The translations under genes were made by a program, and so were the position numbers. Source: Patescibacteria group bacterium (lineage in GTDB: Bacteria; Patescibacteriota; Microgenomatia; UBA1406; GWC2-37-13). From it: DNA of 64,000 nucleotides. Position 1 is the stretch's first letter, and every line of letters starts with the position of its first letter. Location: NCBI GenBank assembly GCA_026415975.1, contig JAOAFZ010000005.1, positions 55,285-119,284 on the forward strand, read 5' to 3'. Under the pieces are notes generated by a model, which was given only the letters and a program-made list of their open reading frames with translations, did not search any database and was not told the origin of the DNA. Below, piece by piece: positions 7,470 through 16,410 of the stretch.

Positions 7470-8966
7470 ATGAAATGCATTATTAGGACAATACAAAATA
7501 GTTTTATCGCCGGTTTAGCCGTAATATTTGTCTCCAGACTGTTTGCGCCGGTACCCGCCTCTGCACAGGTAATTGACTTTTTTCTGAACGTACCCTCACC
7601 CACTCCGTCAGCGCGTCCTACCGCACCTGCGACAGGCACTGTTCCAGTTACCGTTACTGCTACTGCCACACCTTCTGCCTCGGTGTTTCCTACCGGACCC
7701 GTACTTACCGTGACTCCACTCGTGACTCCGCAGCAAAGGGTACGCGTAATCGTGGGAAATGCGCAGAACAGAGGAGCCTTTGTGGACAACGCACTTGATA
7801 TTACGGTGGTCCGTGACGGGAAACTTCTGGTTGCCGGGGGTGATTATTCCCGGGTACAGATCGGGAGCGCTCCCGCGCAGTTACGGCAGAATCTTGACGC
7901 AGTGAACCTTGAAACCGGAACCCTCTACGACTGGAATCCCGCACCGGATGGGAAAGTAGAGACAATTTCGCTTGATGAGGCAACGATTTTTGTTGGTGGC
8001 CTGTTTACGACGATTGCCGGGGAACTTCGACCGTACATGGCTGCGTTCAGCCGTGATACCTTTGAGTTGCTTCCTTGGACTCCCGCTCCCGATAATTATG
8101 TCTTTGCCTCCCATGTAGATAGTACTGCGGTCTGGATTGGCGGACGGTTTACTGCCATCAACGGATGGCCCCGATCCAGGATTGCCATGTTCACAAAGCC
8201 TGATTATACCCTGAACGGCTTTAATCCAGGCGTAAATGGCGATATTTTTACAATGACAGGAACAGATACCACCTTGTACATAGGTGGTGAATTCACCGAA
8301 GTAGCCGGGCAGCCGCGGCGATATCTTGCCGCCTTCGATAAAAATACCGGAGAATTACAACCTTGGAATCCAGATGCGGCAGATCCGGTCCGGAGACTGA
8401 ACGTAACAGATGATAACCGGATCGTTGCAAGCGGAATAACACTCCGTGAAGACGGAACCGCCGGGAGAACCTTCTCGCTAATTGATCCAGTAACGGGGGA
8501 GGTGCTTTCTGCAACAATAGAAAATTCCCAGGGAACTCCGGTTCCCGCCGCAACCGGTAATACCGGACAGACAGCTAACGTTAATGCCGCCAATAACTCC
8601 CTTACCCAGGAAATAATTGTAGATCAGACGGCGCTCGGATTCCGCATACCGAATCTGGCCGATGTGTTAACGTTTGTCATCAGGATTTTTTTCGTGATTG
8701 CAGGACTCGTTGCTCTCGTGTATCTCCTGCTGGGCGCATTTGCCTGGATTACGTCCGGTGGTGACGAAGATGAGGTAGGAGCAGCCCGGAAAAAAATTGT
8801 TGCGGCAATTGTAGGTGTCATACTAGTAGTAGCAGTACTTGCGGTGGTTGTTGCGCTCGAGCAAGTGGTATTCAGGAGAGCGGTCTGTTTCGGAATTTCA
8901 TGCGGAGCCACAATTCCGAATCTGGTTGAACCGATCACTCCTGTCCCCTCATCGGCTTCCCCTTGA
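7470..8966 (+). CDS. Secreted beta-propeller fused to a TrbC/VirB2-type pilin-like membrane domain
   Basis: About 498 aa. A signal peptide ends near PVPASAQ and is followed by a Pro/Thr-rich spacer (about 40-85). Four to five repeats of the form GG-F-ai-G-xR-xxAaFd-xxTGeLxpWnP (about 105-340) resemble delta-60 / DUF5122 propeller blades. The C-terminal domain (about 395-470) has two hydrophobic helices separated by AWITSGGDEDEVGAARKKI, which is the pattern of Mbov_0395-family pilin-like conjugal transfer proteins common in CPR genomes. The product should be a surface propeller carried by a pilin-type membrane module. The second ATG (7470) is preferred over 7467 because it lies 6 nt after TATAAT (7458-7463). 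No other type IV secretion gene is in the window. Confidence 0.75.
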   Translation: MKCIIRTIQNSFIAGLAVIFVSRLFAPVPASAQVIDFFLNVPSPTPSARPTAPATGTVPVTVTATATPSASVFPTGPVLTVTPLVTPQQRVRVIVGNAQNRGAFVDNALDITVVRDGKLLVAGGDYSRVQIGSAPAQLRQNLDAVNLETGTLYDWNPAPDGKVETISLDEATIFVGGLFTTIAGELRPYMAAFSRDTFELLPWTPAPDNYVFASHVDSTAVWIGGRFTAINGWPRSRIAMFTKPDYTLNGFNPGVNGDIFTMTGTDTTLYIGGEFTEVAGQPRRYLAAFDKNTGELQPWNPDAADPVRRLNVTDDNRIVASGITLREDGTAGRTFSLIDPVTGEVLSATIENSQGTPVPAATGNTGQTANVNAANNSLTQEIIVDQTALGFRIPNLADVLTFVIRIFFVIAGLVALVYLLLGAFAWITSGGDEDEVGAARKKIVAAIVGVILVVAVLAVVVALEQVVFRRAVCFGISCGATIPNLVEPITPVPSSASP

Positions 8967-9016
8967 TCCACCTCCCGAGATACGGTAAGATGATCGTATT
9001 ACCCGTTTACCTTTGT

Positions 9017-9418
9017 ATGATAGGAGAAATATCATTGCTTCCGGTGCTTATAGCGGTTATTGCAGACATGGCTATTGGAGCACTGTGGTATTCTCCGGTT
9101 CTTTTCGGTAAGTACTGGATGAGCGAGATGGGAATGAAAGAGGCCGATCTAAAAAATGCGGGAAAATACATGGCAATGGGAGTACTCAACTCTGTCATAA
9201 TGATGACCGTGCTGGCTTACTTTCTTAAGACGCTCACTATTACCACCCCCGATGCAGCCATAGAAACCGCATTTCTTCTTTGGCTTGGTTTTGTAGCTAC
9301 TGGCACGATGCTATCTGTGATTTACGAAAAGCGTAAGTTATCTGTATATGGTTTGGGTGTCAGCTATCAGCTGGTGGCACTGATGGTCGGTTCTATTATC
9401 ATCACCGTGTGGAAGTAA
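9017..9418 (+). CDS. DUF1761 small membrane protein
   Basis: Starting at ATG 9017 the product has 133 aa and four hydrophobic helices. The N-terminus has IADMAIGALWYSPVLFGKYW, the signature of DUF1761, and the rest follows the family pattern with a conserved helix LWLGFVATG. The function of DUF1761 is unknown. A longer frame opens at TTG 8963, directly at the stop of the propeller gene, but family members begin close to the first helix. The 3' end overlaps the end of convergent truB by 17 bp. The start is uncertain because no clean -10 box sits at the usual distance. Confidence 0.75.
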   Translation: MIGEISLLPVLIAVIADMAIGALWYSPVLFGKYWMSEMGMKEADLKNAGKYMAMGVLNSVIMMTVLAYFLKTLTITTPDAAIETAFLLWLGFVATGTMLSVIYEKRKLSVYGLGVSYQLVALMVGSIIITVWK

Positions 9419-10178
9419 AAATCACTTCTTCCGCATCTTCAAGTGTGTACGATCCTATCCGCGTCCGTGTAATGCGCGTGGTGACTGCTCCGCAACCAAG
9501 TTCCCGGCCCATTCGTTCCACAAGTGAACGCACGTAGGTTCCACTCGTGCAAGAAACGGTAAAACCTGCGGTTTGGATAGCTTCCGGTGCAGTAGTCAGT
9601 AATTCCCGCCAGCTTGTCAGTATTACCTCCTGGCGAAAGTCTCCGGTAACCGGTTGAATTGCTTCTTCGACAAACTTCAGGAACACCCCGGACGAAACTG
9701 TTTTCAGTTCCCCCAGCTCGAGACGTTCGATAGTTACTGCTTTCTCAGGAACGGTGATCTCGGCAAGCCTCCCCGCTCTGGCCCACCAAAAAAGCGGCTT
9801 TCCCCGGACCCGGGCCGAAGAATATGGCGGGTAGGGTTGATTCCATGTGCCAAGCATACCGGCAACCACAGCACGGATACTACCAGTGTCCGGAAGCTCA
9901 AATGGAATCTGGCGTTCCGGTATTCCAAGCAGATCATACGTATCAGTCCGGAAACCGAATGCAGCTTCAAAGATATATTCTTTTGGAAGTCTCTCGAATC
10001 CGCTCCGTTTTTTTGTATCTTCTCCGGAAAGCAGCAGCATGAGACCATCTGCCATCGGATCAAGCCGTCCTGCATAAGCGACGGGAAGATTCGAAAGAGC
10101 AGGATTGCTACTCTTCAACTTGTTCACAAGCTCCAGTGGGGTGATTCCCCGAGGTTTATGTGCAGCATGAACTGGCAT
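9402..10178 (-). CDS. truB: tRNA pseudouridine-55 synthase
   Basis: The product has 258 aa from ATG 10178-10176. It has the TruB catalytic domain with HKPRGITP near the N-terminus, AGRLDPMADGLML carrying the catalytic Asp, YPPYSSARVRGKP, and the late SCTSGTYVRSLVERMG motif. TruB converts U55 of the T-loop to pseudouridine in nearly all tRNAs. The C-terminal PUA region is very short, a common reduction in small genomes. A TTG at 10223 would lengthen the product by 15 residues and lies 4 nt after a minus-strand TACAAT, so the true start may be there; ATG 10178 fits family alignments better. Confidence 0.9.
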   Translation of the reverse strand: MPVHAAHKPRGITPLELVNKLKSSNPALSNLPVAYAGRLDPMADGLMLLLSGEDTKKRSGFERLPKEYIFEAAFGFRTDTYDLLGIPERQIPFELPDTGSIRAVVAGMLGTWNQPYPPYSSARVRGKPLFWWARAGRLAEITVPEKAVTIERLELGELKTVSSGVFLKFVEEAIQPVTGDFRQEVILTSWRELLTTAPEAIQTAGFTVSCTSGTYVRSLVERMGRELGCGAVTTRITRTRIGSYTLEDAEEVIFTSTR

Positions 10179-10259
10179 ATGCGCTTGACAGTGGAGTGCT
10201 GAAAAAGGTACAAATAGTCTCAAGTGTATTGTAATTGATTTTCTTTATACATCAAACGA

Positions 10260-11156
10260 ATGAATTACCCAATCATCCCCGCTCTCTTTGCAATTCTCTT
10301 AGTAAGTTCGGTATCTCAGGTTGCAGCACGAGGTACTCCGGAGCAGGTATCAGCAGAAGCTCCTGAAGCGGTTAATGCCCGGCCGGTGCGGGAAGTAAAT
10401 GTCCAGTCCCCTCCGCTCTCGGAGGCACCACCTCCGCTCCGCAAGGTAAACGAGATGCAGGAAAAACAGCGACAGAACGTGCGACAGCTCCGGAGTACCT
10501 TTGAGGAGAGCAAAGAGATGATGGAACGAAGAAAAGAAGAACTCATGATGAGAAAGGACAACATCAACGAAACGAGAGGACGTATTGTATCGTCCCGGGA
10601 AGCTTTTATCGAAAAGAAGACCAAAGAACTTGTCCGAAAAGCACGGGAGCGGGTTGACGCAGAAAAAGCCGAGGTAAATGAGCGCGTTGTTGAACGGATG
10701 GAACAGCGTTGTGGGCAGGCAACACAGCGCATGGGGCAGGCGATCGAACGTTTTGATGATGCTCATAAAGGACAGCTGAAAAAATACGAGAATCTCCTGA
10801 AACGCTTAAACAAAACTGCCTCCAACTTTTCGGAGCAGGGATACGATACATCGGGGCTGGAAAATGCAATTCTTGGACTGGATGAGCTTGTGCAGAAAAT
10901 GGCTACCGACTATGGTGTCTTTGTCGAAAAAATGCAGGCTGCCAGAGAATTCAAGTGTCCCGTTGATGACAGTTCAGGAACGCCGGTACCTTCCGCTGAC
11001 GGATCAATCCGGGAGCTCTTTCTGGATACCCGTGAGGCTCTTCTTGTAGTACGGGAGGATATCGTTGCAATCCGAGAATACTATGGAGAGTCAATTCGTC
11101 CGGAGCTGGTAGCGTTGAAAGAACAGCGGCTTGACTCTAAGCCTGCGGCTGAATAA
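10260..11156 (+). CDS. Exported coiled-coil protein, unknown function
   Basis: A 298-aa protein with a signal peptide (about 1-24, hydrophobic core followed by VAARG). Next come a Pro-rich segment (about 40-60) and a long charged coiled coil (about 60-215) rich in Glu, Lys, Arg and Met. The C-terminal part (about 225-298) has a further helical stretch after a Ser-Gly-Thr-Pro break. There are single Cys residues in MEQRCGQ and FKCPVDD, which could pair outside the membrane. No family is recognised. TATACA (10246-10251) lies 8 nt before the ATG. The next gene encodes another Pro/Ala-rich membrane protein, so a shared envelope role is plausible but unproven. Confidence 0.7.
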   Translation: MNYPIIPALFAILLVSSVSQVAARGTPEQVSAEAPEAVNARPVREVNVQSPPLSEAPPPLRKVNEMQEKQRQNVRQLRSTFEESKEMMERRKEELMMRKDNINETRGRIVSSREAFIEKKTKELVRKARERVDAEKAEVNERVVERMEQRCGQATQRMGQAIERFDDAHKGQLKKYENLLKRLNKTASNFSEQGYDTSGLENAILGLDELVQKMATDYGVFVEKMQAAREFKCPVDDSSGTPVPSADGSIRELFLDTREALLVVREDIVAIREYYGESIRPELVALKEQRLDSKPAAE

Positions 11157-11179
11157 TTAGCATTTTTATAACGATTACA

Positions 11180-11710
11180 ATGGATTCACAAAATTCCCGT
11201 CCTGAAGACATAAAGGAGCCATCTATTACCGCAGGAGGCTCCCCGGAGTCATCGCAGTCGGTGCTACCGCAGCAGGAAACCGCAACTGCTCCAGCTGCCG
11301 CCCCGGTAGCGGCAGATCCGTCTGCCGCTCAGGCGCCGACAGCTTCTGAGCCTCCTTCCCCGGTACCGCCGGCAGTACCAGCGGCACATGAACCAAAAGG
11401 CGGCTCAGGGGTAACCGTTCTGTTAATTATCGTTGCGGTCGTGGTGGTGCTTGCCGTTGCAATCGGAGCTGCAGTATTTTATTTCTCTAGTATGAACAAG
11501 GGTACAACTGAGTCCACAACTCCACAGCACCAGTCAGCTCCAGCCGAAAAATCTGAACCGTCGCCGGCTCTTGAGACTGATGCCGCAGGTAGCGCACCTG
11601 CTACTCCCGATGAACTTGACCGCGAGCTGGAAATGCTCGACAAGACCTTTAACGATGGAGCAGAGGAAAGCTTCGATGTCAAAACACTTGACGCTATCGC
11701 TGGAGAATGA
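11180..11710 (+). CDS. Single-pass Pro/Ala-rich membrane protein
   Basis: A 176-aa protein. The first 75 residues are low complexity (Pro, Ala, Ser, Gln) with no signal peptide. One strong transmembrane helix follows (about 77-101). The extracellular side holds a Thr/Ser/Pro stretch and an acidic C-terminal helix (about 140-176). The arrangement suggests an N-in, C-out anchor or adaptor. No family is recognised. A TATAAC box (11167-11172) lies 7 nt before the ATG. The stop overlaps the start of the 6-phosphogluconolactonase gene (ATGA), so the two are coupled. Confidence 0.7.
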   Translation: MDSQNSRPEDIKEPSITAGGSPESSQSVLPQQETATAPAAAPVAADPSAAQAPTASEPPSPVPPAVPAAHEPKGGSGVTVLLIIVAVVVVLAVAIGAAVFYFSSMNKGTTESTTPQHQSAPAEKSEPSPALETDAAGSAPATPDELDRELEMLDKTFNDGAEESFDVKTLDAIAGE

Positions 11711-12423
11711 TCAACGTACATCGCTATCCGGATGAGTATTCGGCCCTTTCAGGGGCGGGAAGAGCTCTCAATGACTTAATTATCCGCTTTTCCGGTAATG
11801 ACATTCTACTACTAGCATCCGGCGGTTCTGCCCTCCGCGTGATGGACTCTATTAAATCAGAGCACCTATCGTCCCGCCTCACGATCATTCCCTTGGATGA
11901 ACGGTTTTCAACTGATCCCGAGGTAAACAACTTCCTTCTTCTTACGCGGACAAACCTCGCATCCCGGGCAAGACAGCAGGGGGTGAATTTTCTGGATACC
12001 TCTGTGCGGGCGGGTGATGCTCCGGACACCCTTGCCCACCGCTATGAGCAGCAACTCCGCCACTGGAGAGAGACACACCCTCAGGGATTGATACTCGCCA
12101 CCTTCGGAATTGGAGCTGATGGACACATATCAGGGATCATGCCTTTTCCTGAAGATCCGGAACGATTTCGGCAGAACTTTGTTGACACAGAACGATGGGT
12201 TATTCCCTACGATGCCTCGGGAAAGAATCCGTATCCGCTCCGTGTTACAACCACTCTCGCATTTTTACGGATGGTCTCAGGTGGAGTTGTCTACGTTACC
12301 GGTCAGGATAAGGCGGAGCCTTTACATCGCACACTCGCTCCGGAAGGAACACTTGCGGAAACTCCTGCTCGCTTTTTGAACGGGCTCACGTTGGTATCGT
12401 TGCATACCGACATTGCTGAATAA
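11707..12423 (+). CDS. pgl: 6-phosphogluconolactonase family protein
   Basis: A 238-aa protein of the glucosamine-6-phosphate isomerase / 6-phosphogluconolactonase superfamily. It shows LLLASGGSALRVM (phosphate loop), IIPLDERF and FGIGADGHISGIMP, the last being the catalytic signature region. Lactonases hydrolyse 6-phosphogluconolactone in the oxidative pentose-phosphate pathway. The sequence is closer in layout to Pgl/DevB than to NagB, but a deaminase role cannot be fully excluded. No other pentose-phosphate gene is adjacent. Translation is coupled to the preceding membrane protein by a 4-bp overlap. Confidence 0.8.
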   Translation: MINVHRYPDEYSALSGAGRALNDLIIRFSGNDILLLASGGSALRVMDSIKSEHLSSRLTIIPLDERFSTDPEVNNFLLLTRTNLASRARQQGVNFLDTSVRAGDAPDTLAHRYEQQLRHWRETHPQGLILATFGIGADGHISGIMPFPEDPERFRQNFVDTERWVIPYDASGKNPYPLRVTTTLAFLRMVSGGVVYVTGQDKAEPLHRTLAPEGTLAETPARFLNGLTLVSLHTDIAE

Positions 12424-12461
12424 GGTTGCAAACCGGATTCGGATTCTTCTACAATCTACAC

Positions 12462-13844
12462 ATGGCACCCTCCCGGAATTCATCTCCTCTCGCGGGATTT
12501 CTTCCATATACTATCCTAATTGCGGTACTCACGCTCCTCTCTGTTGTGGCACAGCTTGTTCTTACAAGGGTACCGGAGATAGGGTACCATATAGACTTTC
12601 AAATTTTTGTGATTGGAGCGGTACTGTTCATCGGATACTACATAAACCGTATTGCACCGAAAACGATAATTCCTTCGTTTGTCTGGGCTATATTTGCTGG
12701 GCTCGCAATTCAACCGTTTCTCGGATTTCTCACTGCTGATATGGGTTTGCTCAAGGTTGTTATGGAGGTATTTGCAGCCATTATTCTGTTTCAGGGAGGC
12801 ATCGAGATATCATTCAAAACCTTCAGAAAATGGTTTTTCCCCATAATATCGTTAAGTGTAATTGGAGTAGTAATCTCGGCGGTATTTTTTGGCGCAGTGT
12901 TGTATTTTGTTCTTCAGATTTTTATGCCGGTGAGTGCGGCCCTGGTGGCTTCCATAGTAGTAGTAAGTGCAGCACTTGCCTCCACCGATCCTGCCGCATT
13001 ACTTCCTACCTTTGAACGCATGCGGTTCCGGCGTCAGAATGTGCGTGACGTGGCAATTGCCGAGAGTGAACTCTCTGATATTACCGGCTCGATCTTTACC
13101 CAGACACTGTTACTCGCGCTTATTACCGTAGGTGCCGCAAACTATACCAGTATCTTTGCGTATTTTCTCCCTGTTGTACAAAAATCAACATACGATTCAC
13201 TGGCATTACTCATCGTCTCGGGTATTATTGTTGGCTATCTGGGCTACCGGATAATACGGAGTTTCTATTATCACCCGTCGGATTCGGAAAAACAAGGCGA
13301 TCCCGCTTTGCTGTTGGCCGTACCGATCTTTACCTACTCGCTTGGAACAGTTCTCGGAGGCGCGGGATTCTTTGCCGCATTCGTAGCAGGTTTGCTCACC
13401 GATGAAATTGGCGGTCTGAAAAAAGTGTCATACTTTTATGAGAGTCTCATAAGTCATATGATTAAACCCTTTATCTTTATTGTCCTGGGTGCGCTGATTC
13501 CGCTTCCGATATTGATTGCCTACGCGCCCGTAGGGATAATTGCAGCCTTGCTTTTTATGTTTCTTATTCGCCCCCTTGCGGTCTTTGTTTCGCTTGCCCC
13601 CTGGCTTTTTAAGCACCAGTTTACGCTCAAGGATGTGCTCTTTTTAAGTTTTATCCGGGAAACCGGAATTATACCGGCGGTTCTGATAATTATTGCCTCC
13701 GCGTATGATGTCATTCAGTCTGATTTTGCTATTTCAGTAGGGATGTGGGTTATTCTGATGACACTCATTGTCGAACCTCCCCTAACCCCGTATGTTGCCA
13801 GAAAGCTAGGTATTGGAACACTCAGAAAAGATACTGGGGAATAA
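12462..13844 (+). CDS. NhaP/CPA1-type cation:proton antiporter
   Basis: Starting at ATG 12462 the product has 460 aa and about 12 transmembrane helices of the Na_H_exchanger family. The ion-binding region reads ASTDPAALLPTF and then AESELSDITGSIFTQT. The second motif corresponds to the conserved acidic pair region of CPA1 exchangers. It would exchange Na+ or K+ for H+. No cytosolic regulatory domain follows, unlike the Kef-type protein at 5682-7373. TACAAT (12450-12455) lies 6 nt before the ATG; the upstream in-frame TTG at 12426 is therefore rejected. The gene is convergent with the small membrane gene that follows. Confidence 0.88.
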   Translation: MAPSRNSSPLAGFLPYTILIAVLTLLSVVAQLVLTRVPEIGYHIDFQIFVIGAVLFIGYYINRIAPKTIIPSFVWAIFAGLAIQPFLGFLTADMGLLKVVMEVFAAIILFQGGIEISFKTFRKWFFPIISLSVIGVVISAVFFGAVLYFVLQIFMPVSAALVASIVVVSAALASTDPAALLPTFERMRFRRQNVRDVAIAESELSDITGSIFTQTLLLALITVGAANYTSIFAYFLPVVQKSTYDSLALLIVSGIIVGYLGYRIIRSFYYHPSDSEKQGDPALLLAVPIFTYSLGTVLGGAGFFAAFVAGLLTDEIGGLKKVSYFYESLISHMIKPFIFIVLGALIPLPILIAYAPVGIIAALLFMFLIRPLAVFVSLAPWLFKHQFTLKDVLFLSFIRETGIIPAVLIIIASAYDVIQSDFAISVGMWVILMTLIVEPPLTPYVARKLGIGTLRKDTGE

Positions 13845-13847
13845 TCG

Positions 13848-14150
13848 TTACTTCCGGAAAAGAGAAGCGATAACTCCGATTACGACCGCTAAAACGATAA
13901 AATCTGAGAGACCGGTGACAGCTACAATCCCCAGAAGCGATAAAATCCAGATCAGAAACAGAACTGTTACCACCTCACGAAACGGCGACTTTAGAAGACC
14001 GATAAGCCAGACGATTGCAAGAAAAATAAGTAATTCTTTAATTTCAATTCCCTGCCCATTAACAGAAAAAAGTACATAGTCAAGATAGGGTATCTGGACA
14101 ATTCCCAGAAGCCAGAGGACTACAAGCACTGCAAGAACGCCATAGATCAT
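13848..14150 (-). CDS. Small three-helix membrane protein
   Basis: A 100-aa protein made of three hydrophobic helices (about 2-20, 38-55, 60-95) with short polar loops and a basic C-terminus (SLFRK). No family is recognised with confidence. It ends 3 bp from the antiporter stop on the other strand. A minus-strand TAGTAT box (14162-14157) lies 6 nt before the ATG, the same arrangement as verified genes nearby, which supports it as real. Confidence 0.65.
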   Translation of the reverse strand: MIYGVLAVLVVLWLLGIVQIPYLDYVLFSVNGQGIEIKELLIFLAIVWLIGLLKSPFREVVTVLFLIWILSLLGIVAVTGLSDFIVLAVVIGVIASLFRK

Positions 14151-14222
14151 GACACTATACTACTCTTCCCTGGCTGTGTTGTCAATTTTCTTTCCTAGCG
14201 GAATCAGGTACTATTAGGTAGT

Positions 14223-15719
14223 ATGGGAGGGTTTTTTTTATCACTGATACAGTTTCTGATTTACCCGATCTGGGTACCCTATAATGCCTTCACCAATCCT
14301 ATGACCTCACGCAGCGGCCGGGTTTTGACGGTGATTTTTTCACTGGTGGTCCTCTTGCCGATATGGATTGCAGGCTATGTTCTTGTTTCACTGGCCGGAT
14401 ATTTTGGAGCCCAGTTTGTTGGATTAGTCCGTGTCGAGATTCCGGTCACCGGCGCATCTATGATGCCTACTTTTGATGAAGCCGGGCTGGTACCGGTTCG
14501 GTACTATCCGCATATTTCCGAACGGATACCGGTAGCCGCGCAGCTTAACCTGAAACGTCTGGAGCCCTCTATTCGAAGGAAAGATATAATTGTTTTCCGT
14601 AACAGCCAAACTGCCCGGATATTCGCAGACCAGGAGCAGAACCCCCGGAAAGGCGGTTTCGTAAAGCGGGTAATTGGTGAGCCGGGCGACAGAGTACAGA
14701 TTCGTGACGGTTTTGTCTACGTAAACGGTTCCCTGATTCAGGAACCGTATATAAACAAGGCACGCTCAACGTTCGGTGGAGAGGCAATTCATGACTGTCA
14801 GGAAGTTACCGTACCCGATGGCTCGTATCTGGTAATGGGAGATAATCGCAAGCTCAGTATGGACTCCCGCCATATCGGTTTTGTCCGTAAAGAAGAGATA
14901 GAGTACTACCTGCCGTACGAGGAGCAGGTCAAGGCCTACTCTTCGCGCTGGAGGGATGCATCAAAAGACTCGCAAAGCAGCCTGCAATCAGAAATTGATG
15001 TACAGGAGTATCTGAAGATGCTGAATAACCGACGCAAAGAGAAAAACATCGAGCCGCTCAAATATCAGGAAAAACTGTCCCGTTCAGCTGAACTTCGGGC
15101 AAAAAAGATGCTCGAGTCAAATGATCTGTCATTTGAAGCTACCCGGTCCGGATACACCATCGAGGATGCTTTTGATGAGGTCGGGTATTCAAATATCGTG
15201 TATGGTGAGTTTCCAGTGCTTGGGTACTTTAACTCGCAGGAGTTGATAGATTCTTTCTTTGAGTTTCCGAATTCAAGAGATTTCTTATTGAATAGGGAAT
15301 ATCAGGAAATCGGGCTTTCCACTTTTGTGGGAGAGTTAAATGGCTGTCCGGTACAGATTGTAGTCCAGCACCTTGCAGGATACGTACCCCCTAACTATTC
15401 AAACCGTGAAATTGATGAGTGGAAGGTTTTGATAGATAAACTTGACCAGATTAGCGCTGGTTGGAAAAATCTGAAGGACGATAAAGAGTTCTACCGGAAG
15501 AACAAAGATGATATTGACCGGATTAATCAGATTATCAAAACAAGACGGACCCGTGCAGAGGCTATTCTGAAGCGTATGGAGGCACAGGAGTGGTTTACAA
15601 AAGAAGAAGAGCGTTATATAAAGGAAGATGCAACTCTCTTTGATGAACAAAATGCGATTGCAGAACGCCTGAATACCGGGCTCCGCGGAGGCATCGATGA
15701 TGAGGAAGATACGGAGTGA
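14223..15719 (+). CDS. Signal peptidase I fused to a CAP/SCP-like domain
   Basis: A 498-aa protein. Transmembrane helices near the N-terminus (about 33-68) lead into a complete S26 signal peptidase domain. Catalytic Ser79 is in TGASMMPT, Lys148 in GGFVKRVIGEPGDR, and the late GDNRKLSMDSRHIG motif is present (206-219). After residue 255 a CAP-type domain begins with the typical YLKMLNNRRKEKN...LKYQEKLSRSAELRA pattern and runs to about 385. A charged helical tail rich in Glu/Lys follows (about 395-498). The peptidase should remove signal peptides outside the membrane; the CAP part suggests binding or processing at the wall. TACTAT (14209-14214) lies 8 nt before the ATG. The fusion is unusual. 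Confidence 0.85.
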   Translation: MGGFFLSLIQFLIYPIWVPYNAFTNPMTSRSGRVLTVIFSLVVLLPIWIAGYVLVSLAGYFGAQFVGLVRVEIPVTGASMMPTFDEAGLVPVRYYPHISERIPVAAQLNLKRLEPSIRRKDIIVFRNSQTARIFADQEQNPRKGGFVKRVIGEPGDRVQIRDGFVYVNGSLIQEPYINKARSTFGGEAIHDCQEVTVPDGSYLVMGDNRKLSMDSRHIGFVRKEEIEYYLPYEEQVKAYSSRWRDASKDSQSSLQSEIDVQEYLKMLNNRRKEKNIEPLKYQEKLSRSAELRAKKMLESNDLSFEATRSGYTIEDAFDEVGYSNIVYGEFPVLGYFNSQELIDSFFEFPNSRDFLLNREYQEIGLSTFVGELNGCPVQIVVQHLAGYVPPNYSNREIDEWKVLIDKLDQISAGWKNLKDDKEFYRKNKDDIDRINQIIKTRRTRAEAILKRMEAQEWFTKEEERYIKEDATLFDEQNAIAERLNTGLRGGIDDEEDTE

Positions 15720-15776
15720 ATATCGGGTGTACTCCGGAAACGCCTGTTGATGCCCGGAGTGGGGTATAATAGGCCC

Positions 15777-16400
15777 ATGATCAATCAGCTTAAACGATTT
15801 GCGGACATTGTCATAGGAATACTTGCTGCAGCAGGTGTTGTGTTTGCCGGTTACTTTATTTATACTACCTTTTTTCAGCAATCCGGATACTACGTAAACA
15901 CGTCTGGAACTGCGGTGGTTAAGGAAATCCGTAAATTACAGCGTCTGGAAACTGCTTCGTACACCGTGGAAAAAATCATTGACGCCGGCACACAGAACAG
16001 CAACCGGTTTCAGGAGTTTCTCTTCGGGGATAAAATCCTGCTTATCGCCAACGGCCAGATCGTTGCCGGCTTCGACTTTGCAGCGGTACAGGAAGGTGAT
16101 ATACGGGTGGACGGCGATATCGTTACTGTAAACCTCCCTGCGCCCCAGGTCCTTTACACCCGGCTGGACAACTCAAAAACCCGTGTCTACGACCGTCGGC
16201 AGGGCATTCTGACTAAAGGGGAGAAAGATCTGGAAGCAGAGGCGCGTACCGAAGCGGAGATCTCATTGCGTCAGGCGGCCTGCGAAGCGGGTATCCTAAA
16301 CACAGCGGAAGAAAACGGCCGGAAACAGATAACGGCACTCCTCTCTGCACTGGGTTTCCGGAATATCACCGTTAACATCCCCAAAGGCGAGTGCTGGTAA
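15777..16400 (+). CDS. DUF4230 membrane-anchored protein
   Basis: A 207-aa protein from ATG 15777. One N-terminal transmembrane helix (about 9-30) is followed by the DUF4230 domain, recognised by VVKEIRKLQRLETASYTVEKII, the GxIVAGFDF strand and the VTVNLPAPQVLYTRLDNSKTRVYDR segment (each quoted in part). DUF4230 proteins are found beside envelope genes in many bacteria; the function is unknown. Helical stretches at 140-180 and a Cys pair near the C-terminus (AACEAG, GECW) are visible. TATAAT (15765-15770) lies 6 nt before the ATG; an in-frame TTG at 15747 precedes the promoter and is rejected. Confidence 0.8.
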   Translation: MINQLKRFADIVIGILAAAGVVFAGYFIYTTFFQQSGYYVNTSGTAVVKEIRKLQRLETASYTVEKIIDAGTQNSNRFQEFLFGDKILLIANGQIVAGFDFAAVQEGDIRVDGDIVTVNLPAPQVLYTRLDNSKTRVYDRRQGILTKGEKDLEAEARTEAEISLRQAACEAGILNTAEENGRKQITALLSALGFRNITVNIPKGECW

Positions 16401-16410
16401 GGCGTTTTTG

